64,000 bases of DNA, taken from IMG/VR virus record IMGVR_UViG_3300032738_000111, positions 1 through 64,000 of that record; one strand, given 5' to 3'. The notes beneath the pieces are model-generated. The model ran no database searches. It was not told the DNA's origin and saw only the letters and a program-made list of their open reading frames with translations. The position numbers and the translations under genes are program-made. Shown here in pieces: positions 22,608 to 30,915 of this stretch. The DNA is from a virus. Position 1 is the stretch's first letter. Each line of letters begins with the position of its first letter.

Positions 22608-22862
22608 TCATTCGCCCCGCTCCTCCGCATCCCATTCGCCAGCAGCCGCCATGATTCTGTGAGCGTTGTCGTGTGCCTTATGCAGGATTCGCGCGCACTT
22701 GGCGCACAATGGTTTGCCCAAAGCCGCCGCTTCTTCTATGGAACATGCTGCTACACGAAGCAGGCTCGTGTCACAAAGTGTTACGAGATAGCTGTCGTCA
22801 AAGCTGTCGGCATGAAAGACCCTTTTATTCGGGTCGTACAGCGCGCGCAGTTCTTTCATCAT
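22608..22862 (-). CDS. Hypothetical small Cys-containing protein
   Basis: 84 residues. N-terminal strand-like part (RALYDPNKRVFHADSF, SYLVTLCDTS) and a PLCAKCARIL pair that could be half a zinc site, then a helix (HKAHDNAHRIMAAAGEW). It overlaps the upstream stop (ATG/TGA region at 22862). No family recognised. Confidence 0.55.
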   Translation of the reverse strand: MMKELRALYDPNKRVFHADSFDDSYLVTLCDTSLLRVAACSIEEAAALGKPLCAKCARILHKAHDNAHRIMAAAGEWDAEERGE

Positions 22863-23110
22863 TATTCACTACCCCAACCAAGCAACGTTCGCACAACCTC
22901 TGCGAGTCGATTCAGCTCGGTTACGCTCAACTTACCTGCGCACGTTGGGCAGAGGTATCCATACTCCTCATCATCGCGCACATACTGTACCCATCCATGC
23001 ATCCTTGCCCAGTAAGCAACACCCTCGTCGCGCAGGGATTCCAAGTCCGTCTCTTGTTCATTCGCACAAGTGTCGCAAGAAATCCAGCATTCGGGCCGCC
23101 ATTTACCCAT
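22862..23110 (-). CDS. Small zinc-ribbon protein
   Basis: 82 residues from ATG 23108-23110. Two CxxC pairs, ISCDTCANEQ and LCPTCAGKL, flank an alpha/beta core (SLRDEGVAYWARMHGWVQYV). The same design (C-x2-C, GW helix, C-x2-C) is seen in the 30718 protein, so they may be distant paralogues. It overlaps the upstream gene. Confidence 0.6.
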   Translation of the reverse strand: MGKWRPECWISCDTCANEQETDLESLRDEGVAYWARMHGWVQYVRDDEEYGYLCPTCAGKLSVTELNRLAEVVRTLLGWGSE

Positions 23111-23282
23111 GCTTCTCCCCCCACTCCTCACACGCCTTCCCGTCTGTAATCTCGCGGCCCTTCCTGCAAGCATACCAGCACGTAGTCCCCTCGTCAATAC
23201 TGCCCGGCTTGTCGCCGATGAAGTCCCGCGCGCCTGAGGTAACGAATGAGTGCTTGCAGGTGTAGCAGGTTTGGTTGGTCAT
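23103..23282 (-). CDS. Small Cys-rich protein
   Basis: 59 residues from ATG 23280-23282. Five Cys: CYTCKHSF, TTCWYACRKG and KACEEW. A zinc-binding mini-domain is likely. Its ATG overlaps the end of the C5-methylase gene and its stop overlaps the next start, so it is translated in series. Confidence 0.6.
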   Translation of the reverse strand: MTNQTCYTCKHSFVTSGARDFIGDKPGSIDEGTTCWYACRKGREITDGKACEEWGEKHG

Positions 23283-24376
23283 GCCTCACTACTCCCTTCG
23301 TCTGCCTGCATAATCCTTTGCCCTATCCAATACACCACATTCACCGTCACTGCATTTCCGAGTCCTCGGTATCGGGCACTGTCCATCCCACGAGGAAGCC
23401 CTGGAGCTTCTCGCACTCTGTCGGCGTCAACCTGCGGACAGACAATACCCTCGAATTGCTTGCCGCTTCGGCTTCCCGTGAGTGAACCTGCCCTTCCGCT
23501 GGTTCGGAGTTCTCCGCGTTGGTTTGCGTGGAGGCCGCAGACGAATTGATAACTGTGGCTGGCTCCGCTTCGTAAGGCTCTTGCCCTTCCGCTTCCAGCA
23601 AGTTGCCCGCTGATGTTTTCATGCCAAGCAATGAGTCCGGTGTACTCCTGTTTAGCAGGCCAACCTCGCCTTGCCCATTTAGGAGTAACTGTGTGGCTCC
23701 GTTCGGAGATGGTGTCTTCGCTATCGGCGATGAATGTTCGCTGTTGCTCCTTCCCACTGTCGCCTCCAGTGCGGCTATCAAGGCAGTGGGCAACGCCCTC
23801 CCCCGTTTTCCTGCTCGCCTCAGGATGCCAGCCGCCGCCTTCGCGCTCAAATAGAATCGCTCCGGCACGTCGCCATCCAGAATCTCCCTGAGCGAACACA
23901 CCAAAGACTCGTCGCCTCCGCTGGGCCACTCCGAAGAACTGTGAGTCCAGCACCCGCCAGGCTCCGAAATACCCGATTTCGGCAAGGGCGGCAAGGACTG
24001 CGCGGAAGTCATCGCCTCCGTTGCTGCTGAGTAGTCCGGGAACATTCTCCCAAACAAGGTAGCGAGGCTTTGCTTCAGCCACCACTCGCACCAACTCGAA
24101 GAACAGGCCGCTGCGCGCTCCAGTGATTCCCGCACGGTTGCCGGCCACGGAAAGGTCTTGGCACGGAAACCATCCGCTGATGATGCCAATGTCTCTGTAT
24201 TCTCGCCCGTCAAGCTCTTCGATGTTCTCATGTATTAGCACCTCCGGCCAGTGGGTTTTCAATACCCGTCGGCAGAATTTATCACACTCGCACATGGCAA
24301 CGGTCTCAATTCCCGCAAGCTCGAAGCCGAGGTCGAAGCCGCCTATGCCAGTGAAGAGTGATAGGTGGGTCATCAT
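23279..24376 (-). CDS. dcm-like: C5-cytosine DNA methyltransferase
   Basis: 365 residues. Motif I LSLFTGIGGFDLG, motif IV GWFPCQDLSVAG with catalytic Cys, motif VI VWENVPG, motif VIII GVAQRRRRVFGV, motif X YRGLGNAVTVNVV. Motif IX, normally RRLTPxECExLQGF before motif X, is missing in this frame and lies in the overlapping frame of the 23347 ORF. A +/-1 frame change there and back would restore it. Methylates cytosine C5, probably against restriction. Part of a run with two other methylases upstream. Confidence 0.85.
   Translation of the reverse strand: MMTHLSLFTGIGGFDLGFELAGIETVAMCECDKFCRRVLKTHWPEVLIHENIEELDGREYRDIGIISGWFPCQDLSVAGNRAGITGARSGLFFELVRVVAEAKPRYLVWENVPGLLSSNGGDDFRAVLAALAEIGYFGAWRVLDSQFFGVAQRRRRVFGVFAQGDSGWRRAGAILFEREGGGWHPEASRKTGEGVAHCLDSRTGGDSGKEQQRTFIADSEDTISERSHTVTPKWARRGWPAKQEYTGLIAWHENISGQLAGSGRARALRSGASHSYQFVCGLHANQRGELRTSGRAGSLTGSRSGKQFEGIVCPQVDADRVREAPGLPRGMDSARYRGLGNAVTVNVVYWIGQRIMQADEGSSEA
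23347..24231 (-). CDS. Overlapping-frame ORF within the C5-methylase gene
   Basis: 294 codons fully inside the dcm-like gene, shifted by one base. It carries VPERFYLSAKAAAGILRRAGKRGRALP, a motif I recall from phage proteins encoded over cytosine-methylase genes, and ends RRLTPTECEKLQGFLVGWT, which is motif IX of cytosine methylases. So this frame is either an overlapping gene or part of a methylase read through frameshifts. The long open frame and conserved motifs argue against chance. Confidence 0.5.
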   Translation of the reverse strand: MRTSKSLTGENTETLASSADGFRAKTFPWPATVRESLERAAACSSSWCEWWLKQSLATLFGRMFPDYSAATEAMTSAQSLPPLPKSGISEPGGCWTHSSSEWPSGGDESLVCSLREILDGDVPERFYLSAKAAAGILRRAGKRGRALPTALIAALEATVGRSNSEHSSPIAKTPSPNGATQLLLNGQGEVGLLNRSTPDSLLGMKTSAGNLLEAEGQEPYEAEPATVINSSAASTQTNAENSEPAEGQVHSREAEAASNSRVLSVRRLTPTECEKLQGFLVGWTVPDTEDSEMQ

Positions 24377-25041
24377 TCCCCCGCCTCACCCGCCCACATA
24401 GCCAATACGCCATCCAGGTACACAGGCACCGTCAGGATGTCAGCGTACACCGGCAGGCCCTTGCTGCTGGCGTAACCGTGCTCCAACTTTGCACCATCCG
24501 ATTCCCCCCACCTCGGCAACATCATTATCGCCCCGGAGCAGTCTAACCCACTCATGCAATTGTCAAGGTGCGCCTGGCGGGTAATGTCGGGAAAATCGCG
24601 CTCGAAGTGTGCGCTCTCTGTATGCGGGCAGAAGGTATAGTGGCCGCGCCGCATGAGTGCCGCCTTCATTAGCTTGGCTTGCAGGATGTTCTTGCAGACA
24701 TCCAGATTCCGGTCGGCCTGATACGGCCCGCTGATGAAGAATCGCATGGGCATGTCACAGGTCGGTAGCCAATCAAGTTCGGCCTGCAACTGTTGCGCCG
24801 CCGCCCTGATTCGCGCCTCGTCCATATCAGCCCCGCGCCTTAGCTGCAGCACCAAGTACATCCAGCTATCCATCCGCTCATGTACGGCCTCCAGCGCATG
24901 GTCAGTCCACGGCTGCAGGTGATTCACCGCGCCATATTCAGCTTGTCCCGCGCGGAACCTTGCCAGCAGGACATCGGATAGCGCGGACAGGTCGCACTGT
25001 CCAGCTTGGTAACGGATTAGGTCAATGGTCTGGTCTGGCAT
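24373..25041 (-). CDS. MazG-like plus DUF4406 (nucleoside deoxyribosyltransferase-like) protein
   Basis: 222 residues. Residues ~1-90 are helical (LLARFRAGQAEYGAVNH...ALEAVHERMDSWMYLVLQLRRG) and resemble MazG-like dNTP-pyrophosphatase helices. Residues ~100-210 have the deoxyribosyltransferase-like fold: RFFISGPYQADRNLDVCKNI, HYTFCPHTESAHF, CSGAIMMLPRWGESDGAKLEHGYA. The fusion suggests handling of nucleotides or a modified base; the reaction is not known. It overlaps the dcm-like gene by 4 nt. Confidence 0.7.
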   Translation of the reverse strand: MPDQTIDLIRYQAGQCDLSALSDVLLARFRAGQAEYGAVNHLQPWTDHALEAVHERMDSWMYLVLQLRRGADMDEARIRAAAQQLQAELDWLPTCDMPMRFFISGPYQADRNLDVCKNILQAKLMKAALMRRGHYTFCPHTESAHFERDFPDITRQAHLDNCMSGLDCSGAIMMLPRWGESDGAKLEHGYASSKGLPVYADILTVPVYLDGVLAMWAGEAGE

Positions 25042-25053
25042 ATCGGGCCTCCC

Positions 25054-26481
25054 CTACACTGGCCGCCTCGCCGCGACCACATCAGTATCGCCTTCGAGCG
25101 AAGGTGTGTCAAGACTTTTGATACGTGCTCCGTGTTCGTCTGGCGGGCGCAGCTTCGGCGCGTCGTCCATGTACAATTCCAAGTTCCAGCCGACGCCATA
25201 TTCCGGCGCAAACGAAAGGAACTGTTGACTCGGCCTCGCGCATCCCTGCATCTCACCGATACTAAACTCAGTCCCGCCCGGCCAGCTACCATTCGCAACC
25301 CATCCCGGTGCGGCGGCGGCTTGATGGTGATGTCCTAAGAACGCTCGCCGATAGACCATGCCGACCATTCGGTTGCTTCGCTGAATCGCGCGGTCAACCC
25401 CGTACCACGGGAAGCCCATATATCGCTTTGCTTCCTGTCCGTGTAGCAAGAGGTATTCGTAAGTCTTGTCTATATCGCCGAAGTCAAGCGGGCCGTGTTG
25501 TGGACCTAGTGTAAAGGCATTGAACCGCGCGGGGCTTACATTGATGTAGATACTCTCTTGTTCTTTGAGCAGTGCCTGAATCCACTGGTAGCACATGATG
25601 TCGTTGTTGTTCGTCGTGAACCGTTCCTGCCCGTGGTTGCCCCACTGAAAGAAGCAGTGCGTCGAGGTAAACTGCCGCGCCATTGCCAGGATCAGGCGGC
25701 CCATTTCCTGTGCCCCAGCCATGACTTGCTCGCGGAGCATCAAGTCAATTCGCGTCGGCTGTTTCGGAAAGATGTCCTCGCCGGTCACCCAGTCGCCGAG
25801 GCCCAGGATATAAAGATGGTCTGCTTTGTAGGCGCGGCGGAAGTCAGCAAGCGCATTGGAGAACGCTTCGAGATAACGGTCGCGGCGCTGGCGAAAGATG
25901 TCGTAGTTGTATTCGGACAGGCCCGCCGTCTCATCCCCGCGCACCCACTCGCCTACGTGAACATCGGACAATAGCGCAAAGATAGCATGGTCAACGCCGG
26001 GCCCCTTAGTGCGTTTTGGGTACTTGAGAAGCTTGATGGGGCTAACATTTGCCGCGATTGCGTCGGCAACAACAGCATTCATCTGTCGCGCCTTCTCAAG
26101 TTGTTTGCGGAGGGACTTATTCTGCCGCTGGTACATTTCAGCAACGCGGCGGGGGTCAGCCTCCACCTGCTGCGCCTCAGTTTCTTCTTCAAGCGGCTCA
26201 ATTTCCTCACCGCCACTCGCCGGCTGCCAATCCACAATTCCATAGCACTCATCCTTCGACCGAATCTCGCATGTCTGCTTGAACTGGCCGGGCAAGCTGT
26301 TGGACGACTTCAACCCCAGGTGTTTCGCCATCTCGCTGAATGTGCCGCAGTACAGCCGGTAAGCCGCAGCCTCCTGTCGTGATAGGTCTCGCAACGCAGG
26401 AGCGCGCCGCCCTTGGAGTGCCGCTAGCTTATCGCCGAGTATCTGCTTACAGTGTTCGATTAGCGCCGGTTCGGTATCAAT
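25054..26481 (-). CDS. Calcineurin-like metallophosphoesterase
   Basis: 446-475 residues. Metal-binding motifs in order: ALLSDVHVGE, GLGDWVTGED, WGNHGQ, LLHGQE and FLGHHHQ, as in the Mre11/SbcD-type phosphoesterase superfamily; phage members are often DNA-repair or RNA-end enzymes. N-terminal ~100 residues carry an HTH-like part (FSEMAKHLGLKSSNSLPGQFKQ) and a coiled coil. There is no ATG: a TTG at 26394 lacks a ribosome-binding site, while an in-frame ATT at 26481 has AGGAGG 8 nt before it. I prefer ATT. Confidence 0.8.
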   Translation of the reverse strand: MDTEPALIEHCKQILGDKLAALQGRRAPALRDLSRQEAAAYRLYCGTFSEMAKHLGLKSSNSLPGQFKQTCEIRSKDECYGIVDWQPASGGEEIEPLEEETEAQQVEADPRRVAEMYQRQNKSLRKQLEKARQMNAVVADAIAANVSPIKLLKYPKRTKGPGVDHAIFALLSDVHVGEWVRGDETAGLSEYNYDIFRQRRDRYLEAFSNALADFRRAYKADHLYILGLGDWVTGEDIFPKQPTRIDLMLREQVMAGAQEMGRLILAMARQFTSTHCFFQWGNHGQERFTTNNNDIMCYQWIQALLKEQESIYINVSPARFNAFTLGPQHGPLDFGDIDKTYEYLLLHGQEAKRYMGFPWYGVDRAIQRSNRMVGMVYRRAFLGHHHQAAAAPGWVANGSWPGGTEFSIGEMQGCARPSQQFLSFAPEYGVGWNLELYMDDAPKLRPPDEHGARIKSLDTPSLEGDTDVVAARRPV

Positions 26482-26543
26482 GGCAATTGCCTCCTATTGA
26501 ACTATTCGGCATCTCCGAATGGTTGACCTGCTATCGCCGCCCG

Positions 26544-27566
26544 CTATATCAAATTGAGCTGCGTTGGATTCTCTGCTTCCCTTATCCGCTCTTCGCTCCG
26601 CTGGCACCAATGCTCCGATAGTTCAATGCCGATAAACTCTCGCCCATACTTCACCGCTGCCTCGCCAGTCGCGCCCGAACCACAGAAGCAGTCCAGCACC
26701 GTATCACCTTCCCTGCTGCTGGCGGTGACTATGTGCTCCAGCATGGCAAGCGGCTTCTCGCAAGGATGTTTGCCTGCGTAGGGCTTGACTGTCGGGAAAT
26801 CCCACACGTCGGTGTACGGCACGTCGGCGGTGACGGAGAACGGGCGGCGGAGGTCTTCGTATTCGGTGCGGAGGTCTTCGTATTCGCGGGTCAGGTAGCC
26901 GCCACTGTTGCGAGAATTGAAGAGGTCGCGAAGCCACTGGTAGTTTTCAGCGGTCGGGAGCGTCCACTGCACACGGGAAAACCAATGCCCTGCCATGCCT
27001 GTGACTGTTCGGCTCCCTGTTACCTTTTGGTATTCCTCTGCGACGCGACGGGTTGACCAATCAGCCCGCGCCTTCTCCCCGTCCAGATAAGCCCTCAGCG
27101 GCTCGAACACGAACCCGCGCAACTCGTCGCACTTGGCGGCATATCCCGCTTCGCCCTTCGCCATATTGTCCGCGCCGTAGTGCTCAGCAAAGATGATTTC
27201 CTCCCACGGCGATAGGTAGGAGCGCACCATTTCCTTGTCGGTCTTGTTGTGCCAGCCAGCTTCCTTCACCCAGCGGATACGGTTCAACACCTCGAAGAAC
27301 TCCGCAGTCTTGCACTCCACCCGCGCCGCCATCTTTGGGCTTGCGAACACGTACAGGCTACCGTTCGGCTTGAGTATCCGCTGCCATTCCGCGCATAGCA
27401 GGCCGAACCATTCAATGAACCCTTCGGCGCTATCCCATTGCCTGTCCCAAGGTTCGTTCTTGACGCGGTAGTAGGGAGGGTCAGTGCAGATTAGACTGAC
27501 GCTATTGTCGGGAAGCGTTGGCATGACCTGCAAGCAATCGCCCTCGATTATCTGCCAGCTACTCAT
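26544..27566 (-). CDS. DNA adenine/N4-cytosine methyltransferase, beta class
   Basis: 340 residues. N-terminal WQIIEGDCLQVMPTLPDNSVSLICTDPPYY (motif IV DPPY) and C-terminal HPCEKPLAMLEHIV...DTVLDCFCGSGATGEAAVKYG (motif I), so the beta order. The middle ~130 residues form the recognition region and contain a short internal duplication, EYEDLR twice, due to a 21-bp DNA repeat (26847-26886). Modifies phage or host DNA. Start overlaps the upstream stop by 4 nt. Confidence 0.88.
   Translation of the reverse strand: MSSWQIIEGDCLQVMPTLPDNSVSLICTDPPYYRVKNEPWDRQWDSAEGFIEWFGLLCAEWQRILKPNGSLYVFASPKMAARVECKTAEFFEVLNRIRWVKEAGWHNKTDKEMVRSYLSPWEEIIFAEHYGADNMAKGEAGYAAKCDELRGFVFEPLRAYLDGEKARADWSTRRVAEEYQKVTGSRTVTGMAGHWFSRVQWTLPTAENYQWLRDLFNSRNSGGYLTREYEDLRTEYEDLRRPFSVTADVPYTDVWDFPTVKPYAGKHPCEKPLAMLEHIVTASSREGDTVLDCFCGSGATGEAAVKYGREFIGIELSEHWCQRSEERIREAENPTQLNLI
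26847..26886. repeat. 21-bp tandem repeat in a methyltransferase gene
   Basis: gcggaggtcttcgtattcg occurs at 26847-26865 and again at 26868-26886 (period 21 bp). It duplicates seven codons (EYEDLR plus a linker residue) in the recognition region, so copy change would keep the frame and could change target choice. Confidence 0.8.
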
Positions 27567-27769
27567 AACCCGTTCCCTCGCACAATGCTTGTCCTCCCGA
27601 CCGGCCCCAACTTCCGGCGAGGCCGCCTCAACTCGCTATCGCGCATATCGGTATAAACGCCACGCAGGCGACAGTCTGGACAGAATGCCTTATTGCTATC
27701 AGACGAGACATACCCTGTAAATCCACAGACCTTGCAAGTATAGGTGACGCGACGCTTAGTGCGGGTCAT
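27563..27769 (-). CDS. Small zinc-ribbon protein
   Basis: 68 residues; GCGGAGGAAAGC precedes ATG. YTCKVCGFTGY and AFCPDCRLRG make a classic zinc ribbon. The C-terminus is basic (SELRRPRRKLGPVGRTSIVRG), suiting DNA or RNA binding. First gene after the promoter at 27789-27817, followed directly by the methyltransferase. Confidence 0.7.
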   Translation of the reverse strand: MTRTKRRVTYTCKVCGFTGYVSSDSNKAFCPDCRLRGVYTDMRDSELRRPRRKLGPVGRTSIVRGNGL

Positions 27770-27788
27770 GCTTTCCTCCGCTACAGCA

Positions 27789-27817
27789 AATATACCACGC
27801 GGGCCTTCTCATTGCAA
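27789..27817 (-). promoter_or_regulatory. Possible promoter TTGCAA-17-TATATT
   Basis: Minus-strand TTGCAA at 27817-27812, 17-nt spacer, TATATT at 27794-27789, in the gap before the 27563 zinc-ribbon gene and methyltransferase. The -35 is weaker than in the other promoters of the window. Confidence 0.45.
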
Positions 27818-27875
27818 GACTATTCCCCGATTCTCTCCTGTCCGTTCTAGGCGATTGCAAGGCGTCAGGCGCGGC

Positions 27876-29324
27876 CTAACCTTCTTCTGCTCCCGAATCG
27901 CCTGTATCGGACACCTCGCCGCCGGACTCGCTACTTGCGCTGGCCTGCGCCACCCGGCGCTTCTCGTACTCGGCAGCGGCATCCACTACGCACTTGTTCG
28001 CCGCTTGCCAGCTCTTTGCCCTCGCGCATTGGACCTCTCCGTCCGGCGTCGTGTAGCTCCACCGCCACCGCCAAGGCCCCTCTTGTACTTCCCACACGTT
28101 GCTACGCCCGCCGCTTGCGTGGTGGCCTGAGTAGCATATCGGCATGGCGGAGTCTGCTTGAGAAGGTTCTGGGCAAGCGTTGCAGGCATCTGCGGATGGA
28201 TGCTCGTGTACGTCTTTCTCCCTGAGTTCCTCGAAGGCCTCGTTGACTACCCTGCTTCTCATCGCCCGCCAATCAGTCTCTATGCGCTTGCAGACTGCTG
28301 TGAGTGCCGCGCCTGCGATGTCGTGAACCCTCACCACTATGTGAAATCTCTCCTCCAACCCCGCAATCTCATCTGTGGCCGCGTTGAGTTCCTGCTGGAC
28401 GGCGTTGCGCTCTTTCTCCCACTCTTTCTGCCGTTCCCGTCGCATCTCATCCAAGACCCGATAACTCTCGCTATAGGCTTGCTTCACAGCACCCAAGCGA
28501 CCCTCCAGTTCCGCCACGCGCTCTTGCAGCTTCGATACCTGAGGGTCAGCGATATGGAATGTGCCGCCGCTCCAGTAGTACGGGCGCTTTGTTGCATCCG
28601 CGCAGTAGGCGAATACGTCGCAAAGGTCGCCCTGAAACTTCGGCTTCTCGGACTCATCCTCCGCCGGGCACGGGACGCCAGTCTCGGCGCAGGCGGACTG
28701 GACATTAGCAGCAGACCCCTTGGGATAGTGCATTACGGACTCGCCATTCAAGTCCTTACCATGCACCTCCTGGCATTCGCCGCAGCCGCGATAAATGTTC
28801 GTGACCTCAGTGTAATATACGAGAGAACCATCGCTGCAACGCGGAAATGCCACCACCGGCGGCTCGGCTCCCAGACAATTCCACTCAGCACCGAAGGCCT
28901 TTTCGTCGCGGGCGAGGCTGGTGACAACGGCAGGGGATTCGGCGACTGACTGATGTATGCCCGTTCGCCCATCGTGGTCGCCTCCGACTAACGAGCTCTC
29001 TGGTATTGTGCCATGAGAGCATAGCTCGCTAATGGATGTGATACGAGTAAAGTGAAACTCGGAGTTGTCGAAAACACAATGCAGCGTCACCGTCAGCTCT
29101 TGCGCGGCAAGCTCCTCGGCCTCGGCTATTAGCGCATCTATCTGCTTGGTGGATTCGGCGACAGCGGAGCTGGTTATGTCACCGTGCCCACATACCTGCA
29201 CAATAGTGTGACCGACCTGACGACTATATGAGGCAATGTTGGCAACAGGGATACGCCAACTCCAGCCGCCAGTCTCACAGTGCAACACAATCTCGGCCTG
29301 CCCTGCTTTATCCTGATTCATCAT
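27876..29324 (-). CDS. Modular repeat protein with central coiled coil
   Basis: About 482 residues from ATG 29322-29324 (GGAGACGAGA upstream). N-terminal half is made of diverged modules that start EIVLH or TVTLH and end in V-x-x-LARD...AFGAEWNCLGAEPP, followed by a Cys-rich unit ending AETGVPCPAEDE. Then a coiled coil (VSKLQERVAELEGRL...ERQKEWEKERNAVQQELNAATDEIAGLEERF) and a Trp-rich C-terminus (GPWRWRWSYTTPDGEVQCARAKSWQAANK). The same modules in another order make up the 38314 protein. Unknown function. Confidence 0.65.
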   Translation of the reverse strand: MMNQDKAGQAEIVLHCETGGWSWRIPVANIASYSRQVGHTIVQVCGHGDITSSAVAESTKQIDALIAEAEELAAQELTVTLHCVFDNSEFHFTRITSISELCSHGTIPESSLVGGDHDGRTGIHQSVAESPAVVTSLARDEKAFGAEWNCLGAEPPVVAFPRCSDGSLVYYTEVTNIYRGCGECQEVHGKDLNGESVMHYPKGSAANVQSACAETGVPCPAEDESEKPKFQGDLCDVFAYCADATKRPYYWSGGTFHIADPQVSKLQERVAELEGRLGAVKQAYSESYRVLDEMRRERQKEWEKERNAVQQELNAATDEIAGLEERFHIVVRVHDIAGAALTAVCKRIETDWRAMRSRVVNEAFEELREKDVHEHPSADACNACPEPSQADSAMPICYSGHHASGGRSNVWEVQEGPWRWRWSYTTPDGEVQCARAKSWQAANKCVVDAAAEYEKRRVAQASASSESGGEVSDTGDSGAEEG

Positions 29325-29940
29325 TCTCGTCTCCTTCGTCAGTAATCTGCGCATTGCCCTTTGCTTCTCTCGCCCTCGTCGCATCCACTATTGCTATCCA
29401 TTCGGCCTCTAGGTCCGCCATGACCGCCCCGCACTTCGGGCATACCCGCTCCGTCGTCGGCCTATCGCAACACTCAATCGGCCAGCCCGGCGTTACCACC
29501 ACGCCCGTACAGGTCTGGAGTATCGGAGCGCACAGCCGCATAACCTCCAACCCCGCCTGCGCATACTCGACACTCAATGTCCTGTCGCAAAACGCCGCCA
29601 TCAACTCGCGCATCATCAGGCCCATGCCGAACTCCACTACGTCACCGCTGCGACTAGCCCGCACCTCCAGCGCATCATAGTCCCGCGAGCTCGTCCAGTA
29701 GCATTTGTGGCAGAGGTGCAGGCAGCCCTCGCCGTCCGCCTTGGGCACCTCGTATTTCCAGAGCACTTGTTGGCAGTAGCAGCAGTTCTCGTTGCGGAGG
29801 TTGTGGAGCGTCCGCTGGTAGGTCTCAAGGTCTGCTTCACCTGCGGCGTAGGCAAGCGTCACGTCGCGGACTGCGGTCACGACCTCGGAGTCATCTGCCG
29901 GTGCGAGGTCGCGGATGACATCCTGCATATTGTCAGTCAT
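29308..29940 (-). CDS. Zinc-binding hypothetical protein
   Basis: 210 residues from ATG 29938-29940. Cys sites: ENCCYCQQVLWKYEV, CLHLCHKCYW, and C-terminal IECCDRPTTERVCPKCGAVM. Mostly helical elsewhere. It overlaps the methyltransferase stop and runs into the modular repeat gene. No family recognised. Confidence 0.6.
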   Translation of the reverse strand: MTDNMQDVIRDLAPADDSEVVTAVRDVTLAYAAGEADLETYQRTLHNLRNENCCYCQQVLWKYEVPKADGEGCLHLCHKCYWTSSRDYDALEVRASRSGDVVEFGMGLMMRELMAAFCDRTLSVEYAQAGLEVMRLCAPILQTCTGVVVTPGWPIECCDRPTTERVCPKCGAVMADLEAEWIAIVDATRAREAKGNAQITDEGDENDESG

Positions 29941-30721
29941 TGGACTGGTTCCCTTCGCCCATCGCAAGCTGCACCGGGGCGGGCGTGGTCTCCAATGCCT
30001 CCGGTATGCGAAGCTGCGCTATCTCTTTTCCCAACCGCTTCGTTGCCAACTCGCAGTATTCCTCGCTGATTTCTATGCCGACTCCCTTTCTGCCGAGGCG
30101 GTAGCAGGCAACGAGGGTTGTGCCCGAACCGAGGAAGGGGTCGATGACTGAGCCGCCAGGCTTGCAAAGTGTTTCTACCAGCCAACCGAATAAAGGCAGT
30201 GGCTTCTCTGTTGGGTGACGGTCTGCCTTGTTTCCCACCAACGGCGTCTCGAATACGTTATGCGTTACTCCGCCACCGCCCCACCAGAGTACAGGCCCAT
30301 CACTTTGCCGTCCGAATACAGCAGCCTCAACAGCACTACAGAAGTTCTTGCGCGGCTTCGGAGGTGGGTTCGCCTTGCGCCAGTACACGAGTTGCAGTGG
30401 GTTTAGCCCAGCCTTCTGAAAGATCGTCCACATAGTGCCGACCTGCTTGCCATCAGTCCAGACTACCGCCGCCCCACCAGGAGCCACAAGGCGCAGCGCG
30501 AGTTCTATAGCTTCACTTGGTAACTCAGTATCCCAATCAATGTCAAACTCGACGAATGCACCAGCTACCTTCCAAACCTTCGCTGCGTCCTCTTCGTTTG
30601 TGCCATACGGCGGGTCAGTCAGGCACAGGTCGAACCCCCGCTCCAGTTGCGGCATGATTTCCAAGCAATCACCCAAGTAAATCTCTAAGCCGAACTCTTC
30701 GCTGCGCCAGTACGGTTTCAT
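29933..30721 (-). CDS. DNA adenine/N4-cytosine methyltransferase, beta class
   Basis: 262 residues from ATG 30719-30721, GGAGAGGCG upstream. IYLGDCLEIMPQLERGFDLCLTDPPYGTN (motif IV) and HPTEKPLPLFGWLVE...GSVIDPFLGSGTTLVACYRLG (motif I) are intact; the recognition insert is short. A typical stand-alone phage methylase of the DpnA/CcrM-like kind. It overlaps its neighbours on both sides. Confidence 0.9.
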   Translation of the reverse strand: MKPYWRSEEFGLEIYLGDCLEIMPQLERGFDLCLTDPPYGTNEEDAAKVWKVAGAFVEFDIDWDTELPSEAIELALRLVAPGGAAVVWTDGKQVGTMWTIFQKAGLNPLQLVYWRKANPPPKPRKNFCSAVEAAVFGRQSDGPVLWWGGGGVTHNVFETPLVGNKADRHPTEKPLPLFGWLVETLCKPGGSVIDPFLGSGTTLVACYRLGRKGVGIEISEEYCELATKRLGKEIAQLRIPEALETTPAPVQLAMGEGNQSND

Positions 30722-30915
30722 CGCCTCTCCTCCGCACACTCCGGGCAGAAATACTCGTGGTCGCCCCTGCAATCTATCTCAGATACCCAACCGTGCTCTT
30801 CGAGCCAGGCTTTGATGACGGGCGAGGTCGCGTCCTCAATGTGAGTGTTTTCCCATGCGATACCACAGTCATCACACTCTATGCGGAGCTGGCCGTTATG
30901 TGGCGTTAGGGTCAT
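30718..30915 (-). CDS. Small zinc-ribbon protein
   Basis: 65 residues from ATG 30913-30915. RIECDDCGIAWEN and YFCPECAEERR are two CxxC sites around an alpha/beta core (KAWLEEHGWVSEIDC). It lies between the helicase loader, whose end it overlaps, and the methyltransferase (4-nt overlap). Confidence 0.6.
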   Translation of the reverse strand: MTLTPHNGQLRIECDDCGIAWENTHIEDATSPVIKAWLEEHGWVSEIDCRGDHEYFCPECAEERR

